A stretch of DNA of 32,486 nucleotides from BOG-908 sp964247675 (GCA_964247675.1 CAXTVW010000020.1:1-32486); one strand, 5' to 3'; numbered from the stretch's first letter, positions 1 to 8,371 are shown. Numbers and translations are program-made. Notes: generated from the sequence alone by a model not told the origin.

Positions 1-40
1 TTTTTGCTTCTTTTTTTCAAAAAAGAAGGCCTTGCTTCCT
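1..40 (+). repeat. Dispersed palindromic repeat unit, cut by the window edge
   Basis: This is a right-facing unit: a T-run, GCTTC, T7, C, A6, GAAGG, then CTTGCTTCC. The TTA that follows its tail is the TAA stop of the minus-strand glycosyltransferase. The left partner, if any, lies outside the window. Confidence 0.85.
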
Positions 41-1206
41 TACGCCGCCCTAGCAGCCGTGGCCGGCTGCAGCGAATGCGCGATAGCCGCCGCCACATGC
101 TGCACGGAGATGTCCCAGGACGTCACGTGGAACCCCAAGCTCAGATCCGGCCAGGGCTGGTTCGCGCGCCCCAGCACGCAATCATAGCGCAGCTTCATCA
201 AGGCAGCGAGGTTGCGGAAGCTCCAGTCCACGAACGCGTCCATCAGCAGCTCCACCACCAGGCAGCCGGGGCGGCTGAAGCCGAGATTGGTCAGCGCCGA
301 GCCGTGTGGGGCGACGATGGCTTCCGCCTGGCGGAACAGGCGTATCTGGTCCGGCAGGCTGAGCTGGTCCAGGCGGACGGGCACGAAGCCCATGGGGGCC
401 AGGGCGGCGATCACTTCCGCCTCGTTGCGCAGCGGGCGCACGCCGTTGCCGCGGCTGTCTATATAGAAACGACGCGGCAGGCGAACCGGCGCCGGCGGCA
501 CGTTGCCGGAGAGGCGGCGGAAGAAATCCGACACGCAGGGGTGATAGGCGGCGTCCCCGCAAACGGAGAGCGGTAGGACAAGAGTTTCCACGCGAAGGGT
601 CTCGCCAGGGGCGACTTCGCGCACCGAGAGGCTGGGCAGGAGGTCGAACAGGTCCAGCGCGTCCGTATGGATGGCACTTCCGGCGGGCACGAGCACCCCG
701 GCGGCCGCGGCAAAATGCGTGTCCGGCACGGCAGCAAGGCGGGCCAGGCCGTCCAGCATGGCATGGCGGTAGTCGCCCTCCGCGCCGGCGAGAACGGAGA
801 TGTGGATCCCGGGCAAGGGCCGGACCGTCGCCGGGCGTATGGCAATGCCGCGGGCGAGCGCGCGATAGGCGTGCCATTGCGGGGCGGTGTTGGCGAGCGA
901 CTCGGCAATGACCGTATCCCCCACCGCGAGTATGCCGGCCGAGGAATGCACGGTGACGTCGTGCAGGACGAACAAAGGTGGAGCGAAGCTGTCATAATGC
1001 GGGGCGGCCCACATGCCCTGCATCGGCAGTTCGCGCACCGGCCATAGCGAGAAGAAGTGGCTGCCGGTGGGAAGCGGCGGCACCTGTATGCGGGCCGGCC
1101 CCATCGAGTGCACGTGCTGGACCGGATAACTACCGGGGGCAGACGCGGGCGCCGCAATGGTTGCGATCGACCGCTGGTGGAGAATGGTCTCAGCTGCCGG
1201 ACTCAT
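40..1206 (-). CDS. GT61-type (DUF563) glycosyltransferase family protein
   Basis: A protein of about 388 residues, probably a cytoplasmic sugar transferase for surface polysaccharide. The C-terminal half carries the segment typical of DUF563/GT61 proteins: FYIDSRGNGVRPLRNEAEV, a QIRLFRQAEAIVAPHGSAL-like stretch, then TNLGFSRPGCLVVEL. The N-terminal half is less conserved. No signal peptide or membrane segment is apparent. I chose the ATG at 1206 because it overlaps the upstream rsmD stop as ATGA, which implies translational coupling; an in-frame start 15 nt further upstream is possible. The stop codon is formed at the edge of a repeat unit. Donor and acceptor sugars cannot be told from sequence. 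The family call is firm; the role in capsule or LPS is inference. Confidence 0.75.
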   Translation of the reverse strand: MSPAAETILHQRSIATIAAPASAPGSYPVQHVHSMGPARIQVPPLPTGSHFFSLWPVRELPMQGMWAAPHYDSFAPPLFVLHDVTVHSSAGILAVGDTVIAESLANTAPQWHAYRALARGIAIRPATVRPLPGIHISVLAGAEGDYRHAMLDGLARLAAVPDTHFAAAAGVLVPAGSAIHTDALDLFDLLPSLSVREVAPGETLRVETLVLPLSVCGDAAYHPCVSDFFRRLSGNVPPAPVRLPRRFYIDSRGNGVRPLRNEAEVIAALAPMGFVPVRLDQLSLPDQIRLFRQAEAIVAPHGSALTNLGFSRPGCLVVELLMDAFVDWSFRNLAALMKLRYDCVLGRANQPWPDLSLGFHVTSWDISVQHVAAAIAHSLQPATAARAA

Positions 1207-1766
1207 CGGACCTCCCGCCACACGTTTATCTTTGCCGCGCCATGCACTCTTTGCGCGAGTATAGCACCGAACTGCGCGTCGCTTTCAAGTCGTCCGGTCT
1301 CCGCAATAACAACCGTGCCTGGTATGATCCACCCGGCTTTGCGCAGGCCGGTGACGGCGGCCGGGAGCAGGCCTTGGTCGTAGGGCGGGTCGAGAAAAAC
1401 CAGGGCCTGTCCTTCGCCTGCGGGCGGCCGGGTGGCGTCCGCCATGATGACACGGCACCGGTTCTCTGCCCTGCATCTCGCGACGTTTTCGGCAACAATC
1501 GCAGTGGCTTCCCGGTCACGATCCATGAAAAAAGCCTGGCCAGCGCCGCGAGAGAGCGCTTCCAGGCCTAGCGCGCCGGTGCCGGCGAAGCCGTCCAGCA
1601 CCGAGGCGCCTTCTACCAGGTCGCGGCCGCCCCAGGATGCGTGCATCAGCATATCGAAAATAGCCTGGCGCATGCGCTGCGCGGTAGGGCGGGTGGCTTG
1701 GCCTTGCGGGGCGGCCAGCGTTCTGCCGCGCCAGACGCCGGCTATTATGCGCAAAGGGAGGAACAC
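1203..1766 (-). CDS. rsmD: 16S rRNA (guanine(966)-N2)-methyltransferase RsmD
   Basis: A SAM-dependent methyltransferase of about 187 residues that modifies G966 of 16S rRNA during 30S assembly. Visible motifs are the family start RIIAGVWRGRTL, TRPTAQRMRQAIFDML, the SAM-binding segment LDGFAGTGALGLEALSRGA, and the catalytic LDPPY motif. Length matches the family. GTG at 1766 gives the longest product. TTG at 1754 would give an N-terminus of MRIIAG, which is nearer the family norm. The start region overlaps a diverged repeat-like palindrome (CCTTCT...AGAAGG). The gene overlaps the downstream glycosyltransferase by 4 nt (ATGA), so the two are probably one operon. Confidence 0.9.
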   Translation of the reverse strand: MFLPLRIIAGVWRGRTLAAPQGQATRPTAQRMRQAIFDMLMHASWGGRDLVEGASVLDGFAGTGALGLEALSRGAGQAFFMDRDREATAIVAENVARCRAENRCRVIMADATRPPAGEGQALVFLDPPYDQGLLPAAVTGLRKAGWIIPGTVVIAETGRLESDAQFGAILAQRVHGAAKINVWREVR

Positions 1767-1841
1767 CTTCTCTCTTGGAAGAAGGATGCCGTCGGCGCTT
1801 CGACGTCTACTGGTAGAACCCGCTGTCGCAGACGCAGGGGA

Positions 1842-1897
1842 GTAAAAGTTTTTTGGTCCTGTTTTTCAAAAAAGGACTGCTTGCCTTGCCTACTTCC
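1842..1897 (+). repeat. Dispersed palindromic repeat unit upstream of recA
   Basis: A right-facing unit: AGTAAAAGTTTTTTGG, then GTCC around a T/A palindrome closing with GGAC, then TGCTTGCC. Its outer stem is of the GTCC/GGAC class. A possible left partner, heavily diverged, overlaps the rsmD start at about 1760-1790. The unit separates the divergently arranged rsmD and recA transcription units. Confidence 0.75.
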
Positions 1898-1903
1898 TTG
1901 CAT

Positions 1904-1939
1904 GTTCACTCAATGTTCTATACCGAACGCACCATGAAC
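1904..1939 (+). promoter_or_regulatory. Two LexA (SOS) boxes in opposite orientation upstream of recA
   Basis: GTTC-N7-GTTC occupies 1904-1918 and GAAC-N7-GAAC occupies 1925-1939. Both match the established alphaproteobacterial LexA operator, GTTC-N7-GTTC or its complement. A plausible but short-spaced sigma70-like promoter (TTGCAT at 1898-1903, TATACC at 1919-1924) overlaps the first box. The recA leader would then be about 130 nt long. Confidence 0.75.
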
Positions 1940-2062
1940 GCTTAGTCTGACCGCGTTTGCAAGCCAGGGTTGCGGCTCCATTCGCAGTTGTGACAGAGTG
2001 CCCGAACGCGCCGCAAGCGAAACGAGCGGCAGAATACGCGCAATGGTTGAGGGAGCTGACGA

Positions 2063-3106
2063 GTGGCAGACAAGAACAAGGCCCTGGACGCGGCGATGTC
2101 GCAGATTGAGCGCGCGTTCGGCAAGGGCTCCATCATGCGCATGGGCGCCCGCACCCAGGACGAGCAGATCGAGGTGATCCCATCCGGCTCGCTTGGGCTC
2201 GATATTGCATTGGGCATTGGCGGCTTGCCACGCGGCCGCATCGTGGAGGTCTACGGGCCGGAAAGCTCGGGCAAGACCACACTGGCGCTGCACGCCATCG
2301 CCGAGGCGCAGAAGCGCGGCGGCACCTGCGCCTTCATTGACGCCGAGCACGCACTGGACCCGATTTACGCCCGCAAGCTGGGCGTGGATGTGGACAACCT
2401 GCTGATCAGCCAGCCGGACGCCGGCGAGCAGGCGCTTGAAATTTGCGACACGCTGGTGCGCTCCGGTGCTATCGACGTGCTGGTGGTGGACTCGGTGGCC
2501 GCCCTGGTGCCGCGCGCCGAGCTGGAAGGCGAGATGGGCGACACGCATGTGGGCCTGCACGCCCGCCTGATGAGCCAGGCGCTGCGCAAGATCACCGGCA
2601 GCGTCAGCAAGAGCAACACGATGCTGATCTTTCTCAACCAGATACGGCTGAAGATCGGCGTGATGTTCGGCAACCCGGAGACGACGACGGGCGGCAACGC
2701 GCTGAAGTTCTATGCCTCGATACGCATGGAAATACGCCGCACCGGCTCGATCAAGGACCGCGAGAACGTGGTGGGCAACTCCACGCGGGTGAAGGTGGCC
2801 AAGAACAAGCTGGCGCCGCCGTTCCGCGAGGTAGAGTTCGACATCATGTTCGGCGAGGGGATCAGCAAGGTTGGCGAGCTGGTCGATCTGGGCGTGAAGG
2901 CCGGGATCGTGGAGAAGTCCGGCAGCTGGTTCAGCTTCGATAGCACGCGAATCGGTCAAGGGCGCGAAAACGCCAAGCAGTTCCTGCGCGACCATAAGGA
3001 CGCGGCGGAGGCGATCGAGAAGCGCATACGCGAGCAGGCGGGTGCGGTGGCCGACAAGATGCTGGTGCCGCCCGATGAGGCCGAAGAGGCTGAGGCGGCG
3101 GAATGA
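2063..3106 (+). CDS. recA: Recombinase RecA
   Basis: A 347-residue protein. RecA forms filaments on single-stranded DNA, catalyses strand exchange and triggers LexA self-cleavage. The Walker A motif GPESSGKTT is at about residues 65-73; the segments VLVVDSVAALVPRAELEGE, the L2-like region GNPETTTGGNALKFYAS and the acidic C-terminal tail are all present. The start is GTG at 2063, with a GAGGGAG Shine-Dalgarno 7-8 nt upstream, giving ADKNKALDAA after the initiator Met. The gene is monocistronic, preceded by two SOS boxes and followed by a GC hairpin. Nothing in it looks damaged. Confidence 0.98.
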   Translation: MADKNKALDAAMSQIERAFGKGSIMRMGARTQDEQIEVIPSGSLGLDIALGIGGLPRGRIVEVYGPESSGKTTLALHAIAEAQKRGGTCAFIDAEHALDPIYARKLGVDVDNLLISQPDAGEQALEICDTLVRSGAIDVLVVDSVAALVPRAELEGEMGDTHVGLHARLMSQALRKITGSVSKSNTMLIFLNQIRLKIGVMFGNPETTTGGNALKFYASIRMEIRRTGSIKDRENVVGNSTRVKVAKNKLAPPFREVEFDIMFGEGISKVGELVDLGVKAGIVEKSGSWFSFDSTRIGQGRENAKQFLRDHKDAAEAIEKRIREQAGAVADKMLVPPDEAEEAEAAE

Positions 3107-3172
3107 CTTGCGGCGGCGGCGGCGGTCGGGCATCGATAGGCGGCCACGGCCGATGATCTCGGGCTGAAACGT

Positions 3173-3192
3173 CGGGCGGAGCAATCCGCCCG
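3173..3192 (+). terminator. Candidate recA transcription terminator
   Basis: An 8-bp GC-rich stem (CGGGCGGA pairing with TCCGCCCG) with a GCAA loop, followed by CTCTTGTC. The T-tract is weak. Position and stem make it the best intrinsic terminator candidate for recA. Confidence 0.5.
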
Positions 3193-3327
3193 CTCTTGTC
3201 GCCGACGAGGCTCAAGACCCGAACGGATGCGGATTCGCGTTAGAGCGCTAGGCGCATCCTCGTTTCAGCCGAGAAACGCTGGATAGTTACACGGTTCGTG
3301 CTCCCATCGCCTCTCTCAAGACTTTAG

Positions 3328-3735
3328 GTAGCGGCTAAAAAGGTCGATCACGACGGCTTGACCTATTTTGGCCTGCATGATTGCATTCCGACCGATGAAC
3401 ATGTCTGTCGCCGATATCTCAATGGCGATTCTTTGAAGAAGGTGTCGGCCCACCCTGCCTGGTGGGCGGGAGATGTCTGGAAAGTTCTGTCGATTCTATA
3501 CAATTATCGGCCGGACCTGAAGATAGTCGCGTTCAACGCTAGGCCGACCGGGCCGATAGCCGTCACCAGCCTTGATCCGACATCCACGACATTGTCCGAT
3601 AATTATTATGTTATTGTGGATGAGTATAAGAAGCAGACAATCGCCGAAGTCGGCGCGCTTGCGGATAGCAGCAGACTTCTCCCGACGCGGGAGTTCGCGC
3701 TGTCAGAAGGCATCACGAGCGTGTTCTGGCTTTGA
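3328..3735 (+). pseudogene. Remnant of a SAM-dependent methyltransferase-like gene (C-terminal part)
   Basis: An open frame from the stop at 3325 to TGA at 3735. The first usable start is TTG at 3358, giving 125 residues. The segment HPAWWAGDVWKVLSILYNY, followed by RPDLKIVAFNARPTGPIAV and a VTSLDP motif, resembles the C-terminal region of class I methyltransferases of the Methyltransf_24 type. The N-terminal SAM-binding part is missing and no continuation is seen upstream. AT content is visibly higher than in the neighbours, with codons such as ATA, TTA and AAT, which suggests foreign origin or decay. Just upstream lie a GGATGCG/CGCATCC inverted repeat (3225-3259) and a CGTTTC/GAAACG hairpin (3261-3278). 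The methyltransferase link is moderate; it could instead be a small stand-alone protein. Confidence 0.5.
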
Positions 3736-3886
3736 CACACCTGTCACGCACGCTGGTCGACCCGCACGGTGCTGAGAACAAAAGGCGTTCCTCCCGCGAG
3801 TTCGCTGGCGGGCGGTCCCAGCGTCTCATTGACTCTGCTCCGTTTGTTTGCAGCCGCTCGGCCGTTGTGAGATTACGGGGCTTGGC

Positions 3887-4342
3887 TTGAACGTACCCGC
3901 TCTGCCGGCGGTGCCGCGTTCCGACGACGCGCAGAAGCTGACCGAGGCCGATTACGCGCTGGTGGATGCCGCGCGCACCACGATCGCGCGGCATTACCGG
4001 CCGTTCTGGCACATGGTGGCTGCCGCCTTGCGCAGCCGCGACGGTCGTATCTGGACCGGCCTGCACCTCGGCGCCACCGTCGGCCGCATGCAGGTCTGCG
4101 CGGAAGCCATCGCGGTAGGCCGGCTTATCCTGGAGGGCGACGGCACCATCGAATGCGCGGTGGCCGTGCGCCATCACAAGGAGCACGAAGCACTGCAGGA
4201 AATCACCGTGGTGCCGCCTTGTGGCGCCTGCCGCGAAATGCTGACCGATTTCGACCCCGGCGCCGAGGTGATCGTGCCAGGTCCGGCTGGCCTGGTACGC
4301 GTGCCGCTCACCTATCTGCTGCCGCTCCCGTATCAGCGGTAA
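3887..4342 (+). CDS. Cytidine deaminase-family protein
   Basis: About 151 residues from TTG at 3887, or 164 from TTG at 3848. Zinc-dependent deaminase motifs are clear. CAE lies in MQVCAEAIAVG and supplies one Cys ligand and the catalytic Glu; PCGAC lies in VVPPCGACREML and supplies two further Cys ligands. This is the three-Cys arrangement of small homotetrameric cytidine deaminases, which convert cytidine and deoxycytidine to the uridine forms in pyrimidine salvage. The residues around CAE differ from the textbook NCAER motif, so a relaxed or different substrate is possible. ACGGGG just before TTG 3887 favours that start. The downstream DUF3072 gene begins about 50 nt later and may be co-transcribed. 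Confidence 0.7.
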   Translation: MNVPALPAVPRSDDAQKLTEADYALVDAARTTIARHYRPFWHMVAAALRSRDGRIWTGLHLGATVGRMQVCAEAIAVGRLILEGDGTIECAVAVRHHKEHEALQEITVVPPCGACREMLTDFDPGAEVIVPGPAGLVRVPLTYLLPLPYQR

Positions 4343-4393
4343 ACGCAGCGCGAGCGCATGGAACGAAGCGGAAACACGGGCGTTGAGGCGGGC

Positions 4394-4705
4394 ATGAAGG
4401 AAACACCGAAGACCAGCGAAGCCGACGCGCAGGCCCTGCCGTCGTCTAAGCATCCCCAGCATACAACCCACAATCCGAAAGCGGGCGCCAGCGAGGCCGA
4501 TCCGCAATCGCTTCCGTCGAACGCCGAGAAGGATCCGGACGATTGGACGACTGGCGGCGAGACGATGACAGGCGCGCAGGCTTCTTACCTGAAGACGCTG
4601 TGCGAGGAGGCGGGCGAGACATTCGATGACACGCTGACGAAGGCTGAGGCGTCGAAGCAGATTGATGCGCTACAGGGTAAGACGGGACGTGGGCGTAATC
4701 ATTAA
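4394..4705 (+). CDS. DUF3072 domain protein
   Basis: A small hydrophilic protein of about 103 residues. The N-terminal half is low-complexity (Ser, Ala, Asp, Pro, His) and probably disordered. The C-terminal half has the DUF3072 signature: DPDDWTTGGETMTGAQASYL, then KTLCEEAGETFDDTLTKAEA and a SKQIDALQ end. Function is unknown for the family. Some members follow a helix-extended-helix pattern like that of small DNA-associated proteins, but nothing here proves that. ATG at 4394 has a GAGGCGGG Shine-Dalgarno 5 nt upstream; ATG at 4358 would add 12 residues. The TAA stop sits about 4 nt before a repeat unit. Confidence 0.7.
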   Translation: MKETPKTSEADAQALPSSKHPQHTTHNPKAGASEADPQSLPSNAEKDPDDWTTGGETMTGAQASYLKTLCEEAGETFDDTLTKAEASKQIDALQGKTGRGRNH

Positions 4706-4708
4706 GTA

Positions 4709-4880
4709 GGGAAGCAGGGCCTTCTTTTTTGAAAAAAGAAGCAAAAAACTTTCCTCCTCCGCCTGCAACATGGCCTGTGCAAGGTCTGCCAAACGCGAGG
4801 TGCAGAACCTGAAAAAGCGGCGTTGCAGGCGGGTGGGTAAAAGTTTTTTGCTTCTTTTTTTCAAAAAAGAAGGCCTTGCT
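4709..4880. repeat. Facing repeat pair with spacer stem (4709-4753 and 4838-4880)
   Basis: The left unit starts 4 nt after the DUF3072 stop; the right unit contains the proposed TTG start (4848) of the binding protein. The spacer has an 11-bp inverted repeat, CCGCCTGCAAC with GTTGCAGGCGG, so the whole element can fold into one long stem. Both outer stems are of the CTTC/GAAG class; the left A-run is one base shorter. Confidence 0.9.
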
Positions 4881-5864
4881 TTCTTTCTTTCCTTGGTCCT
4901 GCTCGGCAGCCAATCAAAGGCCGCTACTTCCACATTTTCCGCCGTACAAGCCCGCAAATCCCTGACATGCGCTGTGGTCACGGAAGCTTTCGACTGGAAC
5001 AAAGAGGATCTGCACGGCAGTCTAGCACCCCTCGATATCGAGATCTGCCGCGCTATTGCCGTGGCCGCTCTCGGGCGAGATGATGCGTTGTCCGTGGTCA
5101 GGGCGCCTGCCGAGACGGAGGCGCTGGCAGCATTGCGCGCCGGGCAGGCGGATCTTGCCGTTGGCGTCACTCCCGCCATCAGCACCGGGCTGCAACTTGG
5201 CGTAGCCTACGGGCCGCCGGTGTTCTGGGACAGCCAGGCGATCATGGTCCACCGGCAATCCAGCATACGCGATTTGGCGGCATTGGCCGGGAAAACAGTT
5301 TGCTTCATCGACGGCACTGACGTTGGGAAGGTGCTGCTGGTCACCATGCAGGCGCGTAACATTGCGGTCCGCCCGTTCCCCTTTCAGGAGGAAGGCGAGA
5401 TGGAGGCGGCATTTAGCGGCGGCCATTGCCAGGCAATCAGCGCATACGCCAGCAAGCTGGCCGAAATGCGCAAGACGTCTCCGGGCGGACGCGACTTCGT
5501 GCTTCTGCCGGACCGGCTGGCCATGTCGCCGGCCGTGGTGGCCACACGCGCCGGCGACCTGGCCTGGAGTGCCCTGGTGGCGGCAACCTTAGATGTGCTG
5601 GTGCAGGCGGAGATGCTGGGCGTGACGCGGGCCGGCGTGGCGCAGGCTGCGCGGAGCGACGATCCCGTGCTTAGTCGGCTGCTTGGGCGCGACTGGTCGT
5701 CCGGCTTGGCGCTTGGCCTGTCGCATGACTGGTCAGCGAAGGTGATCAGCGCTGTGGGTAATTATGGCGAGATATATGGGCGGACTCTGGGAGCAGAGCT
5801 GCCGGCGGGGGTTAATTCGGATTGCCTGCATGGCGGCGTTTTGTGCGCGGGGCAGGTTAGGTAA
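4848..5864 (+). CDS. Periplasmic amino-acid-type binding protein (SBP family 3, AapJ-like)
   Basis: About 338 residues, predicted exported. The fold reads as a family 3 solute-binding protein: SLTCAVVTEAFDWNKEDLHG, a DIEICRAIAVAALG segment, IRDLAALAGKTVCFIDGTD, and a C-terminal LGLSHDWSAKVISAVGNYGE motif like AapJ, the general L-amino-acid binding protein. No permease or ATPase gene is adjacent, so it is an orphan component. The only sensible signal peptide starts at TTG 4848 inside the repeat unit: MLLFFKKEGLA, then a hydrophobic run ending SQSKA before the cleavage point. No other in-frame start gives a signal peptide. The unit therefore supplies both start codon and Lys-Lys n-region. Ligand identity is inferred only from family resemblance. 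Confidence 0.75.
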   Translation: MLLFFKKEGLAFFLSLVLLGSQSKAATSTFSAVQARKSLTCAVVTEAFDWNKEDLHGSLAPLDIEICRAIAVAALGRDDALSVVRAPAETEALAALRAGQADLAVGVTPAISTGLQLGVAYGPPVFWDSQAIMVHRQSSIRDLAALAGKTVCFIDGTDVGKVLLVTMQARNIAVRPFPFQEEGEMEAAFSGGHCQAISAYASKLAEMRKTSPGGRDFVLLPDRLAMSPAVVATRAGDLAWSALVAATLDVLVQAEMLGVTRAGVAQAARSDDPVLSRLLGRDWSSGLALGLSHDWSAKVISAVGNYGEIYGRTLGAELPAGVNSDCLHGGVLCAGQVR

Positions 5865-6045
5865 GGAAGCAAGGCCTTCTTTTTTGAAAAAAAGAAGCAA
5901 AAAACTTTTACACCTGGCGCCTGCACGTAAGCTCTATCTGGTTCTGCAAATGCTCGCATTTGCAGAACCAGATGACATTTCGGCGCAAGCTAAGTAGTAA
6001 AAGTTTTTTGGCCCTTTTTTCAAAAAAGGACTGCTTTCTTCCTTA
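5865..6045. repeat. Facing repeat pair between convergent genes (5865-5909 and 5998-6045)
   Basis: The pair lies exactly between the stop of the binding protein (plus) and the stop of the S53 peptidase (minus); the TAA of the peptidase is part of the right unit's CTTCCTTA end. The spacer contains a perfect 17-bp hairpin, listed separately. The right unit has a slightly damaged outer stem (GCCC against GGAC). Confidence 0.9.
5936..5973. terminator. Strong hairpin, likely bidirectional terminator core
   Basis: A perfect 17-bp inverted repeat: ATCTGGTTCTGCAAATG, loop CTCG, then its complement. It lies midway between two convergent genes and between the two repeat units, whose inner T-runs lie further out. 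Position and symmetry suggest termination from both sides. Confidence 0.6.
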
Positions 6046-8163
6046 CCAATTATCAACCAGGTTGGCGGCATTCACCGTGCCGATACCGGTCGCGAAATCC
6101 CAGCCCGTACCCGTCCCGTAAGCCTTGCTGTAGGTCGTCGTGCTGGTGGAAAGCACGCCGTTTGTGCCGCTCGGCCTGTAGCAATTATGAGTGCCGGTGC
6201 AGTTCACGTCCATGTCGCCCTGGGTGACGTCGTAGAACAGGCAGGAGCTGCTGGTGCCCTTGCCGCTGGTGGAGTTGCAGGTGGTGCTGCCGCTGGCGCC
6301 GTATTCCGTCTTCGCCAGTGCGTAGAGCGTGGGATTCGGGTTGCCCTGCTTGGCGCCCGTCTTCTGGTTCACCAGAGCCTGGATGGAGGCCATGATGGGC
6401 GAGGCGAACGAGGTGCCGCCGGCGCCGGACCAGCCGCTGGGCGCGCCGGTGCAGGCTGCGCCGCCGTCATTGGTATCGCTGTCGCAGAACACGTAGTAGT
6501 GGCCCCACACGCCGTTGGCGGCGAACAGGGAGATGTCCGGCATGTCGCGCACGCCGTCGGCCGGGTTGCCGACAAGGCTCTGCCAGGATGGTTTCGCGTA
6601 GCCCTTGCAGGAGCCGCTGACCACTTCGGAGGTGGACGGCGTGCCGGTGGCGCAGCCGGAAGGACCGCCGCTGCCGCTGGCGGTCGTCAGGTAGTATTCC
6701 TTGCCGGTAGTGCTGTTGCAGAAGCCGCTGGTGCCGTAGGTGGTGCTGTAGCCTGAGGCGGTGGCAAGCAGCACGCTGGCGCAGGAATTGTTCCACGGGA
6801 TTTCCGGCACGTAGGACAGTGCCGATTCGTAGGTGGAGCTGTTTGTGCTGCTCCAATACGTGCTGGTAGTGCCTGCATAGGCGTCACCGAAATCGGTGCC
6901 GCCGACAGCTACGTTGTAGGGGGTGGAAGCGAAGCCGCTGACGGAGATGCCGTGTGTGGCTTTTGTCCCGTCGGCGTCGCAGCTCGCCGCACCCTCGTCG
7001 CCGGCGGAGACGAACACCGAGGTGCCTTCCGTTACGGCCTGCTGATACGTGCTGTTATAGGCGGCGTTCGCCGAGGCACCGTTGGCCGCCTCGCATTCGC
7101 CGTAGCTGATGCTGACGATGCTGGGCGGGGCGGAGCCGTTGAGCAGGTTCTGCAGCGCAATCAGGCCGCCGAACGTGACGTTGGTGTCCGAGCAGGAGGC
7201 AAGCTCGATATGCGCGCTTGGCGCACCGGCGCTGGCCCATTCGGCGTCCAGAGTCGCCTCGCTCTCGGCGCCGGCCACCGTGCCTGGGTTGCTGCACGAG
7301 CTGCTGCCGGTGGGGTGCACCTGGGTGAAGCTGCCGGCGGTGTAGCTGGACAGGCCCAGCTTGGAGCGGAACGTGGTCCAGTCCGCGGTGCTGTAGACGT
7401 TGGTGTCCTCGATGACGACGACCGTCTGGCCCTGGCCGGAGATGCCGGCGCTGAACAGCGGGTTGAAGTTGTAGATTTTGGCGAGGTCGCCCGGGACCAC
7501 GGCGTAATACTCGTTGCCGCCGCTGCTGAACGTGTAGGCCGGCCGCGGCTTGAAGTTGGTGTGCGGCTTGAAGTCGTGCAGCGAGACGATGCCGCCGACC
7601 ACGCCGGCCAGCGCCGCCGGCACGCGCGGGTTGGTCATGTTGGCGATGTGAGACACACCGCGCACATTGAAATTGTGTATCTGGGTGTGGAAGGCTTCGC
7701 GCACCTGGGCGGCGGTGCCGCTGAAATCGATCATCGTACGGCCGGCCTGCACGCCGCTTACGGTGAAGCCGTGGCTCTGCAACCAGGCGACAACCAATTC
7801 CACGTCGGCGCTGGCGGGGCCGAAACGTTCGCCGAACTCGCGCGCCGTCAGCCAGTGGTGGTAATGCGGCGATGAAGGATTCTGCTGCGCTTCAATGAAG
7901 CGGGTGAGCTCGCGCTCCGTGCTGTCCGGACGGGACAGCAACATCTGCATGTTCTGCAGCACCAGGCTGTCAGCGACGGGGCCGCGGCTGTTGGCCTGCA
8001 CGGCCTCCGGACGAACGTTGCCGGGCAGCATCGTCGTCTGTGCTTCGTCGATGGCGCTCGATACCAGCCGCGGCGCTTCCGCAAGGCCGGGCGTGGCGAA
8101 GCCGACTGCCGCGACGCCTGTCAGCAAGGCGAGTTTTGTCATCATGCCAGACCGTTTCCGCAC
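6043..8163 (-). CDS. Secreted S53 family peptidase (sedolisin/kumamolisin type) with pro-domain
   Basis: About 706 residues: signal peptide (RKRSG, Lys, then a hydrophobic run ending GLAEA), a pro-kumamolisin activation domain to roughly residue 200 with the typical SSPHYHHWLTAREFGERFGP stretch, then the catalytic domain. Sedolisins are acid-active serine-carboxyl peptidases with a Ser-Glu-Asp triad. Here Glu and Asp are seen in SEATLDAEW, the oxyanion Asp in SAGDEG, and the nucleophile Ser in GGTSFASPIMA. Likely calcium ligands are the Asp in FYDVTQGD and in GWDFATGIG. GTG at 8163 has a GGAGG site 5 nt upstream and gives a basic n-region; ATG at 8145 or 8142 are alternatives. Such an enzyme fits an acidophilic or acid-tolerant host. 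The gene is complete. Confidence 0.9.
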   Translation of the reverse strand: MRKRSGMMTKLALLTGVAAVGFATPGLAEAPRLVSSAIDEAQTTMLPGNVRPEAVQANSRGPVADSLVLQNMQMLLSRPDSTERELTRFIEAQQNPSSPHYHHWLTAREFGERFGPASADVELVVAWLQSHGFTVSGVQAGRTMIDFSGTAAQVREAFHTQIHNFNVRGVSHIANMTNPRVPAALAGVVGGIVSLHDFKPHTNFKPRPAYTFSSGGNEYYAVVPGDLAKIYNFNPLFSAGISGQGQTVVVIEDTNVYSTADWTTFRSKLGLSSYTAGSFTQVHPTGSSSCSNPGTVAGAESEATLDAEWASAGAPSAHIELASCSDTNVTFGGLIALQNLLNGSAPPSIVSISYGECEAANGASANAAYNSTYQQAVTEGTSVFVSAGDEGAASCDADGTKATHGISVSGFASTPYNVAVGGTDFGDAYAGTTSTYWSSTNSSTYESALSYVPEIPWNNSCASVLLATASGYSTTYGTSGFCNSTTGKEYYLTTASGSGGPSGCATGTPSTSEVVSGSCKGYAKPSWQSLVGNPADGVRDMPDISLFAANGVWGHYYVFCDSDTNDGGAACTGAPSGWSGAGGTSFASPIMASIQALVNQKTGAKQGNPNPTLYALAKTEYGASGSTTCNSTSGKGTSSSCLFYDVTQGDMDVNCTGTHNCYRPSGTNGVLSTSTTTYSKAYGTGTGWDFATGIGTVNAANLVDNW

Positions 8164-8371
8164 CCGAGCCTCCGAATGAATGTTACGGACGCAATCCGTC
8201 ATTGTTTAGACTTCGATGTCAACAGGTTCACTGCAACGATGTGCAATCTTATCCAATGAACCGAGCATTCGTTACTGATGAATAGTATAGACGAGTTTTA
8301 TCCCAAAAAAAAGCTGCAAGCATCTCGGAAATGCAACCGAAGTCGTCAAGCGCTGACTCTGTCCACTGTTT

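Noticed and set aside
1910..3184. A 424-codon open frame antisense to recA
   Set aside because: No recognisable domain, no ribosome site, and it lies wholly over a certain gene.
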